Source of the DNA: Nemopilema nomurai
Taxonomy: Eukaryota; Cnidaria; Scyphozoa; Rhizostomeae; Rhizostomatidae
Direction of reading: 5' to 3'
NCBI GenBank assembly: GCA_003864495.1
Contig: ML133457.1
Location: 124,001-188,000, forward strand
Length of the DNA stretch: 64,000 nt
The notes under the pieces were generated by a model. The model saw only the letters and a program-made list of their open reading frames with translations. It made no database searches and was not told where the DNA came from. The first letter of the stretch is position 1. Each line of letters begins with the position of its first letter. Below, one piece after another: positions 1 to 12,165 of this stretch. The position numbers and the translations under genes were made by a program.

Positions 1-255
1 TAAAAGGCATACCATAGCGCAATACGGCACTGTCATGTCATTGTAATTTGTGTGGGATAATGCTAACTAAAAATATTAATGACTATATATGTTAAGAATA
101 ATAATTCATAATTAGACTCTTTTTACGGCATTTATTCATAATTCACAGCATTCATTATCATAATAATTATCATATCATAATAATAATTCATAATTGCAAT
201 GTCATTATTAAGGTCCTTTATTGAGGGCATAAATAAGAATGAATTGTAAGACAAA

Positions 256-510
256 ATGAGAGAAAGCCAAAATATGAGACAAAACAAGCGAGAACTGAGT
301 TCAAATAGAAACAAATCGCTGGAAATCCCGAGGAAGGAGAGTGGAACTTTCCATGATAATGCTGCCAGTTTATTCAACTCCCTGCCAGACACAATAAGAA
401 ACTGCTCAAACTATCAAACATTTTTATCTTTGTCAAAGAAACTTTTGGTTAATAGAGCTGAAATCGTAATTGATTTAAGAGCATCCCTTTTTCTGGATAA
501 ATATTTTTAA
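256..510 (+). pseudogene. Fragment of a non-LTR retrotransposon reverse transcriptase C terminus
   Basis: A short frame encodes ASLFNSLPDTIRNCSNYQTF followed by LSLSKKLL, matching the pattern W/F-NSLP-x-x-I-R-x-x-x-S-x-x-x-F-x-x-x-L-K-x-x-L found at the end of CR1/L2-type reverse transcriptases. Nothing else of a retrotransposon is preserved nearby. The remainder of 1-1145 is AT-rich with no recognisable GALK2 exon. Confidence 0.5.
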
Positions 511-1145
511 AAACAAAAAAATTATTTTGGGCATTGTAACTTGTATTGGATCTGTTAAATGTTCATTATGATTATGGTTATGATTATTATTATTCTATTA
601 TTAATTCTAACTGACTCTGATTTATCTAAGACCAGGAGTACAATGCCAGATAAAGGCAAAGGTGGGATGGGAGTGGGCGCTTGGAGCAAGTGGGATGTGA
701 GAATGTTGTCGAAGAAATTTGATGAATTGTAGTAGCAAAGATTGGTGGTTTTGTCAATTTGGCAAATAACATACATAGTGCCTACAATGCTCAAATAAAT
801 GTAAGCATGGTATTGCTGATTTGCTATACTAGTTGCAAAAAAGGTTGATACAGAACCCGAAAATATCATCCTTTCCATAAAAAGTGATACTTCATGCTTC
901 TGAGTCCTGCAACTTATTAATGAGACCCAAAGCGTTCCCATTTATGGGTGCATAATCTAACGCGAGGTTGATAAACAGACCTATCAGAACAGATGTGATG
1001 AGTTGCATGCTTGCCCAATTGATCGATCAACTCTTTCAAAAGGACTTATCGACCCATGAGGAGGGGGGAAAGGGGTCTGGTACTCATCTCTTTCAAAAGT
1101 GGTACCTAAGGAAGTATTTTAGAACAAGCAGACAAAAGAACGTAC

Positions 1146-4100
1146 AGAAACTCCCAATATCTCACAGATCTCTTTTCTTGTATAAGGCTCTTTGTGAAGC
1201 TTTGCTTCCACGACTTCAAGCCTGGAAAAACAGAATTTCTCTTAAACATTGCTTGAAACGAAGATTGATAAATAAGTCACAAAAAGTAAGCACTTTGCCA
1301 CCATCTATAAACAGTTATTCAAAAATAAACCACCAGAGGGTGTCTTCAATGACTACAATTGTAAAAATGTAACAGAATTTAACTGTAGGCATCAAAGAAA
1401 AGCAGAATTTCTCTTAAACATTGCTTGAAACGAAGATTGATAAATAAGTCACAAAAAGTAAGCACTTTGCCACCATCTATAAACAGTTATTCAAAAATAA
1501 ACCACCAGAGGGCGTCTTCAAAGATTACAATTGTAAAAATGTAACAGAATTTAACTGTAGGCATCAAAGAAAAGCAGAATTTCCCTAAACAAAGTTGATT
1601 ATGTAATATTATCATGATTTACATATTGTTATGGTATTTCATAATGGTGAACGGATTACATTCAAAGTGAAAAAATTGTTACAAAACTTTTCCCAAATAT
1701 TTTCCAAACTGGAAATAACATTACGCAAAACCAGCCGAGCAAAAAAAAACAACATGGGGCAGCAGCAGCAACAACAACAAAATTGAAAAACACCGATAAT
1801 AAAAAAACGCAAACTTACATCTCCTCCAGCGTCTTTCCCATTGCTTTCTGAACATCGGCAAGCTTTCGCAGGGTTTTCCAATCCAAGTTTTGCAATTTTG
1901 CCAATACCTTCAAGCAGAAGTAGAATAAATTTCGAATAATTTTCTTATTTTGTTCACAATTGATTTATTATGGCTTGGTACCTCAAGCCATGTTGACCTC
2001 AAGAGAATAAGGAGACATATTTCAATGAATTGAAATGGGAACTCTTGGTATGTGTTAGGCCCTAGAATGTCCTGGTCCTGCATCATTTTTTCAAATTGCT
2101 ATAAAACTAGCTTGCTCTCTGAAAGGCATTTTGTTCAGTGAATTTCAGAGCAACTATAGCAAATTCTAAAACCTGCGCCTTTCCAAACAAAATAAACAAG
2201 AAGCCTTGAAGATCTCTTTTATCCTCCAAATTTCTACCATAATTAAACAGGAACTGGCTTTTATCTTTAACTCATTCTGCCAAAATGTCAAAACTTTTGT
2301 TTCGCTGTTTATTTATCAAGTTCAATTATTTAAATGGAAAAATAAATGCATTTTCAACTCTCCTGCCACATCAATACATCAATACGTTTTTTCAACCACT
2401 GTTAACCGGCTGAGACTTCAAAGTGTAACTACAGCGCCATTTGATTCGCTACTCTTGACTGCCAAAGGCCTAGGAACCCACCTGCCCAGCGACACGGTCC
2501 TCCGCAACCCTCACATTGAAATGCGTACCAGCAGTTTCAGACTTCTTCATTTCTCGCTGTGGAAATAGCAGATAGAAATAGCATGTAGGTATGTATGTAT
2601 GGTCGGGACATTATCCTATAGAAATTTTGCGAATGGTAGCCAAGTCTGGGGCTCTTCAAGGTGAAGACAGATCTAGTCTTACCAAACAGTTGGCAATCAC
2701 AAAATTCGCACCAGCAGGAAGTTTTACATCAGTGGCTGTCAATGGATTGAACTCAATCAGCTTGGCCTAGATGTAGAATAAAAAAAAATAAGTTGAAGAG
2801 CCTCTCCTCAAAATCCATCCAAAAACCTAAGAAATGTTTGTTTTGATTCCACCTGTAGAAAAAGCCAACGAAACGATGACCGAGAAATTGTCACAACAGA
2901 GTCATTTGAAAAACTGAATTTAATTCTCAACTCTGTTAAGTGGGCTGTCAGACAAATAAAGTCAAGTAACGGCATTGCAATCATACAATCTTCCTTGTGT
3001 TTATCAAAGTACAAACTAGTATTTACTGGAAAACAAAAGCCGAATGAATAAGCCTCGTTTTCGGCAACGAGACAGAAATAGAAACGAGGCATTGTACTTA
3101 CAGTTCCTCTCAAGGCGAGAAATGAAATAGACTGGTCCATGCTGCGAAGAAGATAGAATTCAAGAGAAAACTAAATTGATAAAAATTTCCATTCAAACAA
3201 GTGAAAAAGTAAAATGAGATAAATAAATGAGATGAAATTAGCTTCTTAAAAAATGGCTTCTGACAAAACAAGACTGGTCAAAGAATTTCAATAGATGATT
3301 GTGACTAAAATTAGGCCATTTTCACTTTGAAATTTAGGAATGAAAATATCAAAAATGATAATACTAGTTTAAAAAGATACATCCTATACCAACAAAACAA
3401 AGCATCAGTTAGAATTTCTAAATTCTATTTCTCAGGGGTTCTCATTATATTTTCAAAATTTCGAAATATCGATGAACTGCGGAGCCATAGTTTTTGCATA
3501 CTTAAAGTGCTTTTTCGTCCGACATTCCTCAGAATATGCAAACGTCAGAAAAGGCGCCAAAGTTGAAGGATGAACAGCAAGTTACGGATCGAAAACCACG
3601 TGAGGGTTCTGACAAAGATCACGTGATTGACTGTGTGATGAATAATCAGCGTCCATATCACATTTTAGAAGGCTCCAAATGAAGTTTGCATATAATCTCG
3701 TGATTGCAAATTTCCTTTACCACCGCATACGATAGAACTTCACGTCGTTTGAGAAATCACATAGGAAATTTACTTGGCCAGGCATCACAAGCTGGACTCT
3801 TTATATAAAAGATATTTACCCTCCACCTTGGGTTCCAATGTATCTCTCGCACTTGGTGCAAATATCGGCCAATTCATACTAAAACGAAAAATGGCTCGTT
3901 TACACCTGGATTTGATATACTGTAGTAAAGGTGCTAAACACAAAGGCACCACATAAAAGCAAGATTTCAACTTGGAGAGCAATTAATAAAACAACAATAT
4001 CTTGATTATTTGATACTCTGGAAGAGGCATCGTCAAACTTTGATTCAATATATATTCGACGAACTTACAAAAATTACAGAAAATAATAACTAATAATTTA

Positions 4101-7100
4101 TTAGATAAACATCTTTCCATGCTACCAATATCTATGGCCCATTAAAACGGACACATTATTCTAGGCTACTATTGGAATCAATATTGAAGTAATCTCACCT
4201 TGGTTAGCTGTCTTCCATTCGCAAACATAGTTGCGAGGCTGGCACAACAAACAAGTGCCGAGCTACTTGACAGGCCTGCACCCTGGACGAGAACGAAATC
4301 CATGGCAACAAAATCAATCATACAACCTGCATACATTGCTAAATTATACCAAGTATCTCGTGACAATACAGCTTGAAATATGCAAACAAGAAAGCTATCT
4401 AGTCTAGTGACTTCGTTTAAGGCAAGCCATGCCCAAATGCCCACTGCAAATTGTACCTCTTTGAAAGTCAGTAAATTTATTGGCACTGTACTTTTTGTGA
4501 TAAAGCTTGCCCCATTTTTTCGACATAATCATAGACGCTCTAGTCACTATATTTTATGGTATTATTTGTGCCCTTTTCGCATAGATTCACAAAACAGATC
4601 CCTTTTCCAAACCAGATTTATAAAATCTTCAAAAAGTTCATGAACATTCATTTTACAAAATTGTTACTTTGTGGGTATACCTTGGGAACAGTTCCATCAA
4701 CAACCATTTTCATTCCAACAGGCTTCTCCAAACTAAAATGATCTGTGATACCCTAAAAATGACATTGACATATAATGACATCTAATGACATCTAAAATGA
4801 CATCTAAAATGACATCTAAAATCAACGTCCACAACATTGTGAAGTTCTTCTTACGAGAAAACAAACAGTAAAATTGACCTTTTCTCATAACATGATTCCT
4901 GTTTTACAACACAAAGTCCAAATCTAACGCAATGCTGGAGGATAAAGGTGTATGGTTCAAAAAAGGGTTGGATTTTGGTCAAGTTTCACAAACTGTGTCG
5001 TAGAGACAGCAAAAACGTTCAAGGTAATTTCCACACGACCATGTTCTAGGGCAAGTAATTGTGGGGTCATTGGGCAAAGCTAATGGATAGCCAAGCCCAT
5101 GACTCTCAGGTGTCCTTTGACCTTTAATGCCTGAAATAAAACTGCGTCATAAGATATAAATATCCAATGATGCAATCATCACGTGTAATACACACGTGTG
5201 TCCTGACCATTGTAAGTAGAGATTATGAAACCACGTAAAACTCTGCGTTAATAATTTCTGCACGGGGTAGAGTTGTCGTTATGTAAGGGAGGATGACCAG
5301 TAAAACTTCCTGCATGGGGGCAGTGGGGGGCAAGAACAGCCAGTCAAGAAACAAATGGGGAAAACAAAAATGTGTGGTACCCCCTTGCACAAGCTTGCCT
5401 CTAGCATTCTTATAGAGAAGGCATTTCTCAAAAGGCATAGTATAGGTAATTCGTTTCAGGGGGATGGGAGATGCAAAAATCAACTTCTGGCCTAGCTTGT
5501 TTTCTTTCTTCGAGATCACAAAACTACAACTAGGCCAATTCTGCAGCAAAATTGTTGACCTAATTTATTTCCTGGATTATGCCAGAACTCAGGAAATAAA
5601 TTATCAATTTATTTACATAAATAAATTCGACTTTTGACTCCGACTGAACTTTGATCCTTGAATCGATTTCTGGTTGTAACATGACCATCAAACTTTCGTA
5701 GGTCAAAATGTCTGCATTTCAAACAGGTAGTTGCGTCGAAAAACAGTGTCAAAAACTTTTCCCGTGGAAAAATGTATGCCACAATAAATATAACCATAGC
5801 AAATGATAAGATACAAATTTGACAAAAGGGATCTACTTTATGTAAAGAATCTTCTGGAAAAGCTTCAAAAAGTTTCATAACAAAGTTTCATCGTCCGGGA
5901 CCACGGGAATCTCCCTTTGTTTTCCATGAAGGGCACATCCTTGGCAAGCCGCAACAGCACGTGAAACATCGCGTGTGATTATGTAAGATGAGATACTTTA
6001 TAACAAATTGCCTGAGGTCAACAACTCAAATCGAGCCTTGATTCATAGCACCCATAGTGATAGGGACATTTACAAGCAAAAACTCGACGATGATCCAGCT
6101 CAACAAGGGGATATCTGTGTGCAAGAGAGTGCTTATTGTAGTCAACTTTCTGTTGTTCATTGCATTGGTGATTTTTAACCAACAAGCCAACGTTCCTTCC
6201 AAGTTGTTCCCAAGACGAACCGGGGATGTATCGGATGAATACCAAACAGATTTGACACCAGCTGGTGCAACCTTTGCGATTTGGGGAGTAATTTATCTCT
6301 TGCAAGCAGCATGGATAATTTACTCTATAACCCTTCTGGTTAGGCCAAATTCTCCAGACATACTTCCGACGCAGTTTTATGTTTCCTACATCGCATCACA
6401 ACTTCTCAACATCGCCTGGCTTATATTATGGTCGAACGGGAAAGTAACGTTCTCATTTATTGTTCTGGTACTCCTCACAATCTCTTTGGACATTTGCTTC
6501 ATTTTTGCCAGCCGAAGCCTCTACAAGTATTTATGTGAAGCCATCTCCAACCAGGTATTGCAAGTAAACAAGATTGACCTGTGGATTATACGAATCCTTG
6601 TGCAGAATGGCATCACATTCTACACAGCGTGGGTAACTATAGCGTCATGCATCAACGCTGCTGTTTCAATGCAAGCAGATTTAGATTTCTCAAGGTCAAA
6701 AGCAAGCACGATTTCACTCTCATTCTTACTAACGACTGTTATCATCTGGTCAGTACTGGAAAACATTGTGTTCAGCAAATTCACAAAGTTCGTGCTAGCT
6801 GAGTATGTGGTGCTGATTATAGGCAGTTCTGGTGTCCTTGCAAAGCAATGGACCGATGGAAAAGGGAACCAAGCCTTTGTGCTCTGCATTCTCGTTGTTT
6901 CTGCTCTCCTGCTTGGGGTGAGGATAGCTGTAATGGTATTCAGGCGGTCTGACGGTTGCCAAAAGGAACAGCATCCAATTTCGAGTTAGAGACACATTGT
7001 TGATATTAATTTATGTACTTTTCTGATGTACTTTACTATATGTTTGCTGTTATATACTATGCTTTCTACATAAAACTGACAGCGGGTACTTGTAACATTA

Positions 7101-9612
7101 TAATTCTTCATAATTTATTTTTTAGTCAAGCTGATAAAGTTAAAATCATAACTGATTTTCCTGTATATATTACTAATAAGTTCAATGCTGTTTGAGGATA
7201 TTCTTCAAGAAATTTTTTTCTAACAATTTGTAGAAAATTTGATTCATAAATTGTACCAGCTTATTTTATCTTACAAAAAAAGACAGCACATAGAGATTTT
7301 GTAACTCTTTGATTCTCATCTACAACTTCAATCTTTAAAGTTTTAGCTGATTTGCTGGACAAAAACTTGAAAAAGCAAAGAATTGAATGAGCAAGGAAGC
7401 CAAAGGCTATCTGCAATTCATTCAGGCAAAGAGCTCACTAGTGAGTCTATTGTGCCATATTCTATCAATTGCCTTCTAAGTAACTTGAGATGTTTTTTAA
7501 GCTAAACAAAACATGGAAGCACTCTAATTAGGAAATACAACCTTTGAGTCTACTCAGACACACAAACAATTGGCTTCCATTACCAGATTACAACCCTTTT
7601 GAAATGGCAAGTAAATAGATAATAAATATATTCACCTTGTGTCCACATAAAATGTAATGAAACCAACATTGTCCATTTATTTCATATTCTGAAGCTGAGC
7701 AAGAAAACTCCCTGAAAAGGATAAATAAAAAATTAAAAATCAGGTAAGAGAATACATTCATTAAAACTGGTGACAAGTTGACCCATTTTTTCCTCTTAAT
7801 TATTAAAACTTAAATAAAGCTAAGAAATGCCTGGAGTTTACTTTTTCCTATTTCTTACCAACAATATAATTTTAAGGCCAAAAAACCAAATAAATGAACT
7901 TTGCTTCAAATGACTTTAGAAACATATACCTGGTAAAAATAGCCTAAAAACATAATGTTCAGTATCAAGGCTTCTGCTGTAGTGACTCAAATACTATCTT
8001 CTATAAAACATGCTCAGAACTGACAAAAATAAGGAGATTTATCATGGGAGGACAAGAAGATAATTTACAAAGTAGCAACTTATTGCTTAGCCCAACACAA
8101 GAGAGTTGATGGCATGGCAAGGTGTAGAATATATTTGAAAAAATACATAAAAATGTGCTATGTCTTACCCTTCAAAGTACAGCACTTTCTAAGAGAATAA
8201 CATCACAATTATCTTACCCAAAACTGTCATCTGTGTTACAGACAACTAGCTTGTTGTCTGCACTCTTTGACAGTGCAATGACAATGTCCTGCTCAAGTGC
8301 CATGGGAAAGACAGCATACCCACAATAGTCAATATGTTCACCTATCAATAATGTATATACTAGTTACAAGGGAGCAATCATACAAAATGTTATTCAGCCA
8401 CTGGTTAAACCCTTTGGCATTTAAATTATTTACCACAGTGCAATAATGCTATAAAGGGCTTAATGGTCATGTTAGTGGGAAGATTGGAAGAACACTCATT
8501 TCAGTAAGATATCATTTTCCTGTTCACATTTTCTTTGGTTAAAGTATTCTCTTTTGTATTTCTAAACTATAAATAAGAAACAGCAAGTCTTGTTGTTAAA
8601 CAAAACAAAAACAAATGGGTTTTATTGGGATAATGAGTGTGCTCCACTGTTTAATTAAAACATATGATAGTATAAAGGCTACAACTCAAACACAGCCAAA
8701 CACTAGAGTTTGGAGGTCATAATTCTAAAATTTGTTTGCAACAGAAGACAGGCTATACTCAAAAGGGTGAATTTCTAATTGGGGTTTGAAACAAAGAGCA
8801 TGGAAATGTTTTGAAGAAAGGAACACCTGCATATAAAATAGCAAAAACAATTTGTGTAATAGTAGGCTCATAGCTTTCAACATTTTTATCTGCAATGGAA
8901 GATAAAAGTGAATGAAGCCTTAATTGTGCCAGCAAACAATTTGGACATAATGAAGATACCATGATGAATAATTTTCAAGCATTAGCAGGACCCAGTTAAG
9001 CAAATTACAATCATACCTATTAAGTTCACTCTCCCTGGTGCTCGTACAAAAACCTCTGGTTCTGCTCCATATTTTGACTGGAACTTTGATGTTATTCTCT
9101 CGTATCTAGAAACAAATCAATAATTATATTATGGAATATTTTTTCTCTGTTTGCCTACAATAGCTCAACACCAATATTTAATTTAATAAGTATGAAAAGC
9201 CAGTTGCTAAACAGTACAAATGCCATTAATTTTTGCTGTTGGGTCTAATAAAATTATCGCTAGCATGGGAATTTCAATATGTTCAATCTGTTGTGCAGCT
9301 GTAAGTTAAAATTGAGTATCACACAAAATCAAGTCGCTTTACTACCAGACCTATAAAAAATTATATATATAATTAGTGTACTTTAATTAAACTTTAACCC
9401 GTTTTACATTTTCATGTAAATAGTCTTGTTTGGAAAGTGAAATGTTCATAGCTCTAGAGGGTGTCACATGATAATGCTATAACAATTTTCAGATCGTTAC
9501 GCTATTTTGACACATACTATTCAAAATACCTTTGCTTTATCTTTTCAGTGACGGGTCCGTAAACATCTTGCAAATTGTCAAAAACTGGTGGTGTATCCAT
9601 TTTTCCTTCCAT
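1146..9612 (-). CDS. GALK2: N-acetylgalactosamine kinase (GALK2-like), 3' end outside window
   Basis: GHMP-family sugar kinase that phosphorylates GalNAc (and galactose) at C1 in the cytosol. Twelve exons read on the minus strand: 9530-9612, 9017-9105, 8218-8341, 7636-7711, 4681-4752, 4199-4282, 3820-3878, 3102-3141, 2683-2766, 2482-2556, 1819-1907 and 1146-1221. All introns are GT-AG and all phases match, giving about 317 residues. Seen: the galactokinase signature [12 protein letters not shown] (residues 52-63, split across exons 2/3), the phosphate-binding GHMP loop [10 protein letters not shown] (149-158), and GGGMDQS with the catalytic Asp (about 198). Sequence after the GHMP loop follows human GALK2 rather than GALK1. 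Human GALK2 is about 458 residues, so roughly 140 C-terminal residues lie left of position 1; I could not find them in 1-1145. Start: ATG at 9612; an in-frame ATG at 9600 is an equal alternative. Intron 4 (4753-7635) contains a complete gene on the other strand. Confidence 0.93.
1231..1574. repeat. 172-bp tandem duplication in a GALK2 intron
   Basis: Two nearly identical 172-bp copies (1231-1402 and 1403-1574) beginning cagaatttctcttaaacatt, followed by 16 bases of a third. Only a few substitutions separate them, so the event is recent. The first copy starts ten bases from the end of the last visible GALK2 exon, beside its splice acceptor. Confidence 0.95.
3470..3670. mobile_element. Dispersed repeat with the tccgaca hairpin core (copy)
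   Basis: Contains gcatacttaaagtgctttttcgtccgacattcctcagaatatgc and then an aatcagcg-type 3' part, matching sequence inside 29500-29560 and at 56008-56160. The copies are diverged, and the outer ends are not clear here. It lies in a GALK2 intron. Confidence 0.6.
6090..6989 (+). CDS. TspO/MBR-like tryptophan-rich membrane protein, intronless
   Basis: Single-exon gene, 299 residues from the ATG at 6090; the reading frame is open a little further upstream but only from a GTG. About eight hydrophobic helices are visible (near 12-30, 57-83, 96-115, 118-141, 172-195, 205-228, 233-252 and 262-284). Conserved patterns are [18 protein letters not shown] (55-72), a Trp-rich AWLILW (109-114) and [12 protein letters not shown] (178-189), the last matching the TspO signature (Tyr-x-x-Trp-Val/Ser...Ala...Asn). 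The family includes bacterial tryptophan-rich sensory proteins and the mitochondrial translocator/benzodiazepine receptor; this longer eight-helix form resembles the bacterial long type. The ligand is unknown. It is nested antisense in GALK2 intron 4. Lack of introns among intron-rich neighbours suggests retroposition or relatively late acquisition, but this is inference. Family assignment is good; function is not known. Confidence 0.82.
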   Translation: MIQLNKGISVCKRVLIVVNFLLFIALVIFNQQANVPSKLFPRRTGDVSDEYQTDLTPAGATFAIWGVIYLLQAAWIIYSITLLVRPNSPDILPTQFYVSYIASQLLNIAWLILWSNGKVTFSFIVLVLLTISLDICFIFASRSLYKYLCEAISNQVLQVNKIDLWIIRILVQNGITFYTAWVTIASCINAAVSMQADLDFSRSKASTISLSFLLTTVIIWSVLENIVFSKFTKFVLAEYVVLIIGSSGVLAKQWTDGKGNQAFVLCILVVSALLLGVRIAVMVFRRSDGCQKEQHPISS

Positions 9613-10390
9613 ATCTTCTTTATCCTTGACCGTACTAGGATAGACTGTTCCTTCCCGGAGTTTGAGCAAAAAGGTTGTTGCTGTTGCACTACCTAAACAC
9701 CGAAGCCATCTAATCACATGACCAAATGATTTGGTCATGCTTCCGCCATTGGCTTCCACATCAAGAAAATTTGAAGATAATTTCTAACAAAAAATGTCTG
9801 TCTCATCAAAATAGAAATATGTTGATTTAGGAAAGAATCAAGGAAGGCTTTATCTGAAACTCAACTAAGTTTTCCAATCTATTGTTCTGACAACATTCGT
9901 GAAAGTAAATCCTGAAATATTTTTATGATTTTTACGAAATATTTTTACCCCTTATGGTAAGAGCCTTTGGCATTTCACACATAAGACTTGGTTGTTTCGG
10001 CGTTTGACATAAAATCAATCTTGGGTTAAGAACACAAGATCCCCCAAAAAGTTTTCATTTGAAAAATATTGTCAACAGAATCTTCAAGGTGTTACACAGA
10101 GAAAAAATGACCTCTAAAAAGTGAATTCTTCATGCAACGTTGTTCTAGCTCATCTATCTAACAAAATCTAACACAGAATACATAGTGCCACGGGAAAAAC
10201 CACGTTATGTCACATATATTGAAAACGGAAGCAAGCGCTGGAAGACAGGAAACTTAGGAGAGTACATAGTAGGTCGCTCTAAATTTGGGACCCCTTTATT
10301 CAAGTTGGGACACGTTAAAGAAAGTGGGGGGGGGGGGTTTAAAGCAAAAATTGGGGCATTTCTAAGCAAATATAAGGGGTATTTTTAAGC

Positions 10391-10620
10391 AAATATAGGG
10401 GGCACACTTTGGAATAAATTATAGGAGGATGTAAGGAAAGGGCATTTCGTGGCAAATATAAGGGGTTTTTTAACAAATATAAGGGCACACTTTGAAATAA
10501 ATTATAAGGGGATGTAAGGAAAGGGCATTTCAAGGTAAATATAAGGGGCATTTTGTAGCAAATATAGGGGCACACTTTGAAATAGATTATAGGAGGATGT
10601 AGGGGGAAACTAGACATCTG
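10391..10620. repeat. About 84-bp tandem repeat, three copies
   Basis: Copies of gcacactttg(a/g)aata(a/g)attata followed by ggatgtaaggaaagggcatttc start near 10402, 10485 and 10570. A poly-G tract (10326-10337) precedes the array. It lies between GALK2 and PRAS40. The region 9613-12165 otherwise shows no coding signal; a second poly-G tract is at 11187-11197. Confidence 0.85.
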
Positions 10621-12165
10621 TTTGAAATGGTCTTGGCTGACTTCAACTTTTAAGGGGAAGTGCCCGAGCACAGTTCAAGAGAAGTGAATAATTTCAATTT
10701 AAAATGAAAGGGAAATAATGGGGCGATTCAACAAAGTTTCGTGGGGAGAAAATAGGAACATACAAGAATTCAAACACACCCATTTGCAAAGGTCAAAACC
10801 AAACACTAGCATCATACAGTTACAGGAAATCCGGATCATACATCTATAGATTCTACTTTTGAAAACTCGAAATGACGTTTTTGGTGATGCAACTATAAAA
10901 ATAGGGACTTCTACAAAACAGCAATTATTCTTGAAACGGGTAACATTTCTCGAGCAGGGGAATATTTTGATTTCCGGGAAGAGAATCTTACACATGGGCA
11001 AACAAGCTACGCCACAATAACATGTTTCAGCATTGCGAATAAAAGCCTCACTCTCAACTAAGATACAAGAACACTTCAAACCCCGTAATCACAAGAGCTA
11101 CTCTACAGACTGTCACAATGAGTCAAGAATAAAAGAATATAGCAAATAGTAGTGCGATTATTAGCCTACCAGCTTGTATCTTATAGGGGGGGGGGGTGTT
11201 GGGTGGGGGGTTGTTTTGGGTGGTGGTAGATGGTACTTCTAGAAAAAGACCGATCATGTTTATTCAACTTGACCAATTAGTACCAGCAAATCTTATGTGC
11301 TTTAGGTCTTTATTTAGTCGGATTCCATAAGTTACATTAAAATTCTTACTGCATATCAAACTCTCTTAAAGTTTCATAGGTACAACAGGTGATGAAGACC
11401 TCAGCAAATGACCAGACCAATGGTTAAATCGTATAAAATGAAGACTAAATTTTATGTAAAATATAGGTTTTAGCACTCTTGGTACAAGACAGTCCTATAA
11501 ATGTGTAACGGCAACTATCAGAAACAAAGTGTCTAATTTCATCATAAGGGCTATAAATAATAATGGAATAACAAATGTAATTCATAACAAAACTAGCACG
11601 AAATAGTTGCAAATGCATTAAGAAGGATTTCGCATTCTAGAAATATTATTCTTCGTACCTAAAATACTAAAGGGGTTATATCTTTAATCGTTTTCATCTG
11701 TCATTTTCCAGTCTAATTTGCAGAAAATTCAAGAATGGCTGATGAAATGGAGAAAATAGGTGTTTTTGCAAAATTCATTAAAAAACCATTGACTAATAAA
11801 CAACCCTAATTAGAGCTCCTTGATTCGCCTATGAATGGGAGATTATTTTGGCATTATGATATTGCTTTGTAATGAGTATTTTTGTAATGAGTTCTGAATC
11901 CATTCTTCAGGACATCAATCTATTTAGTCACTATTCCAAGAATCGAAGCTAGTGAACCTTGTCTAAAACACGGATCGATGAGCTCAGCATAGAATTTCAT
12001 ATGGACTGATGAAAGAGCCTGCTTAATAACAACGTTAATCCTGAATAATGAAAATAGTGATCTAACCTAAAGATACATTTGCTGAATTTGTAAACGAGGC
12101 TGGGCCTCCATCTGAAACAACGCGAAACAGACTTTTAAATATGCAATCACCATTTCGAATGAATT

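Noticed and set aside
5022..5130. Minus-strand open segment with an acceptor ([10 protein letters not shown]...) in GALK2 intron 4
   Set aside because: GALK2 exons 4 and 5 join directly in phase and match the family without it; no homology is visible.
5609..5878. 89-codon minus-strand frame upstream of the TspO-like gene
   Set aside because: No homology, and it lies in the GALK2 intron with no fitting splice phases.
9613..9759. Longer GALK2 start at the upstream in-frame ATG (9759)
   Set aside because: The extra 49 residues do not resemble the family N terminus, which aligns from about the ATG at 9600-9612.
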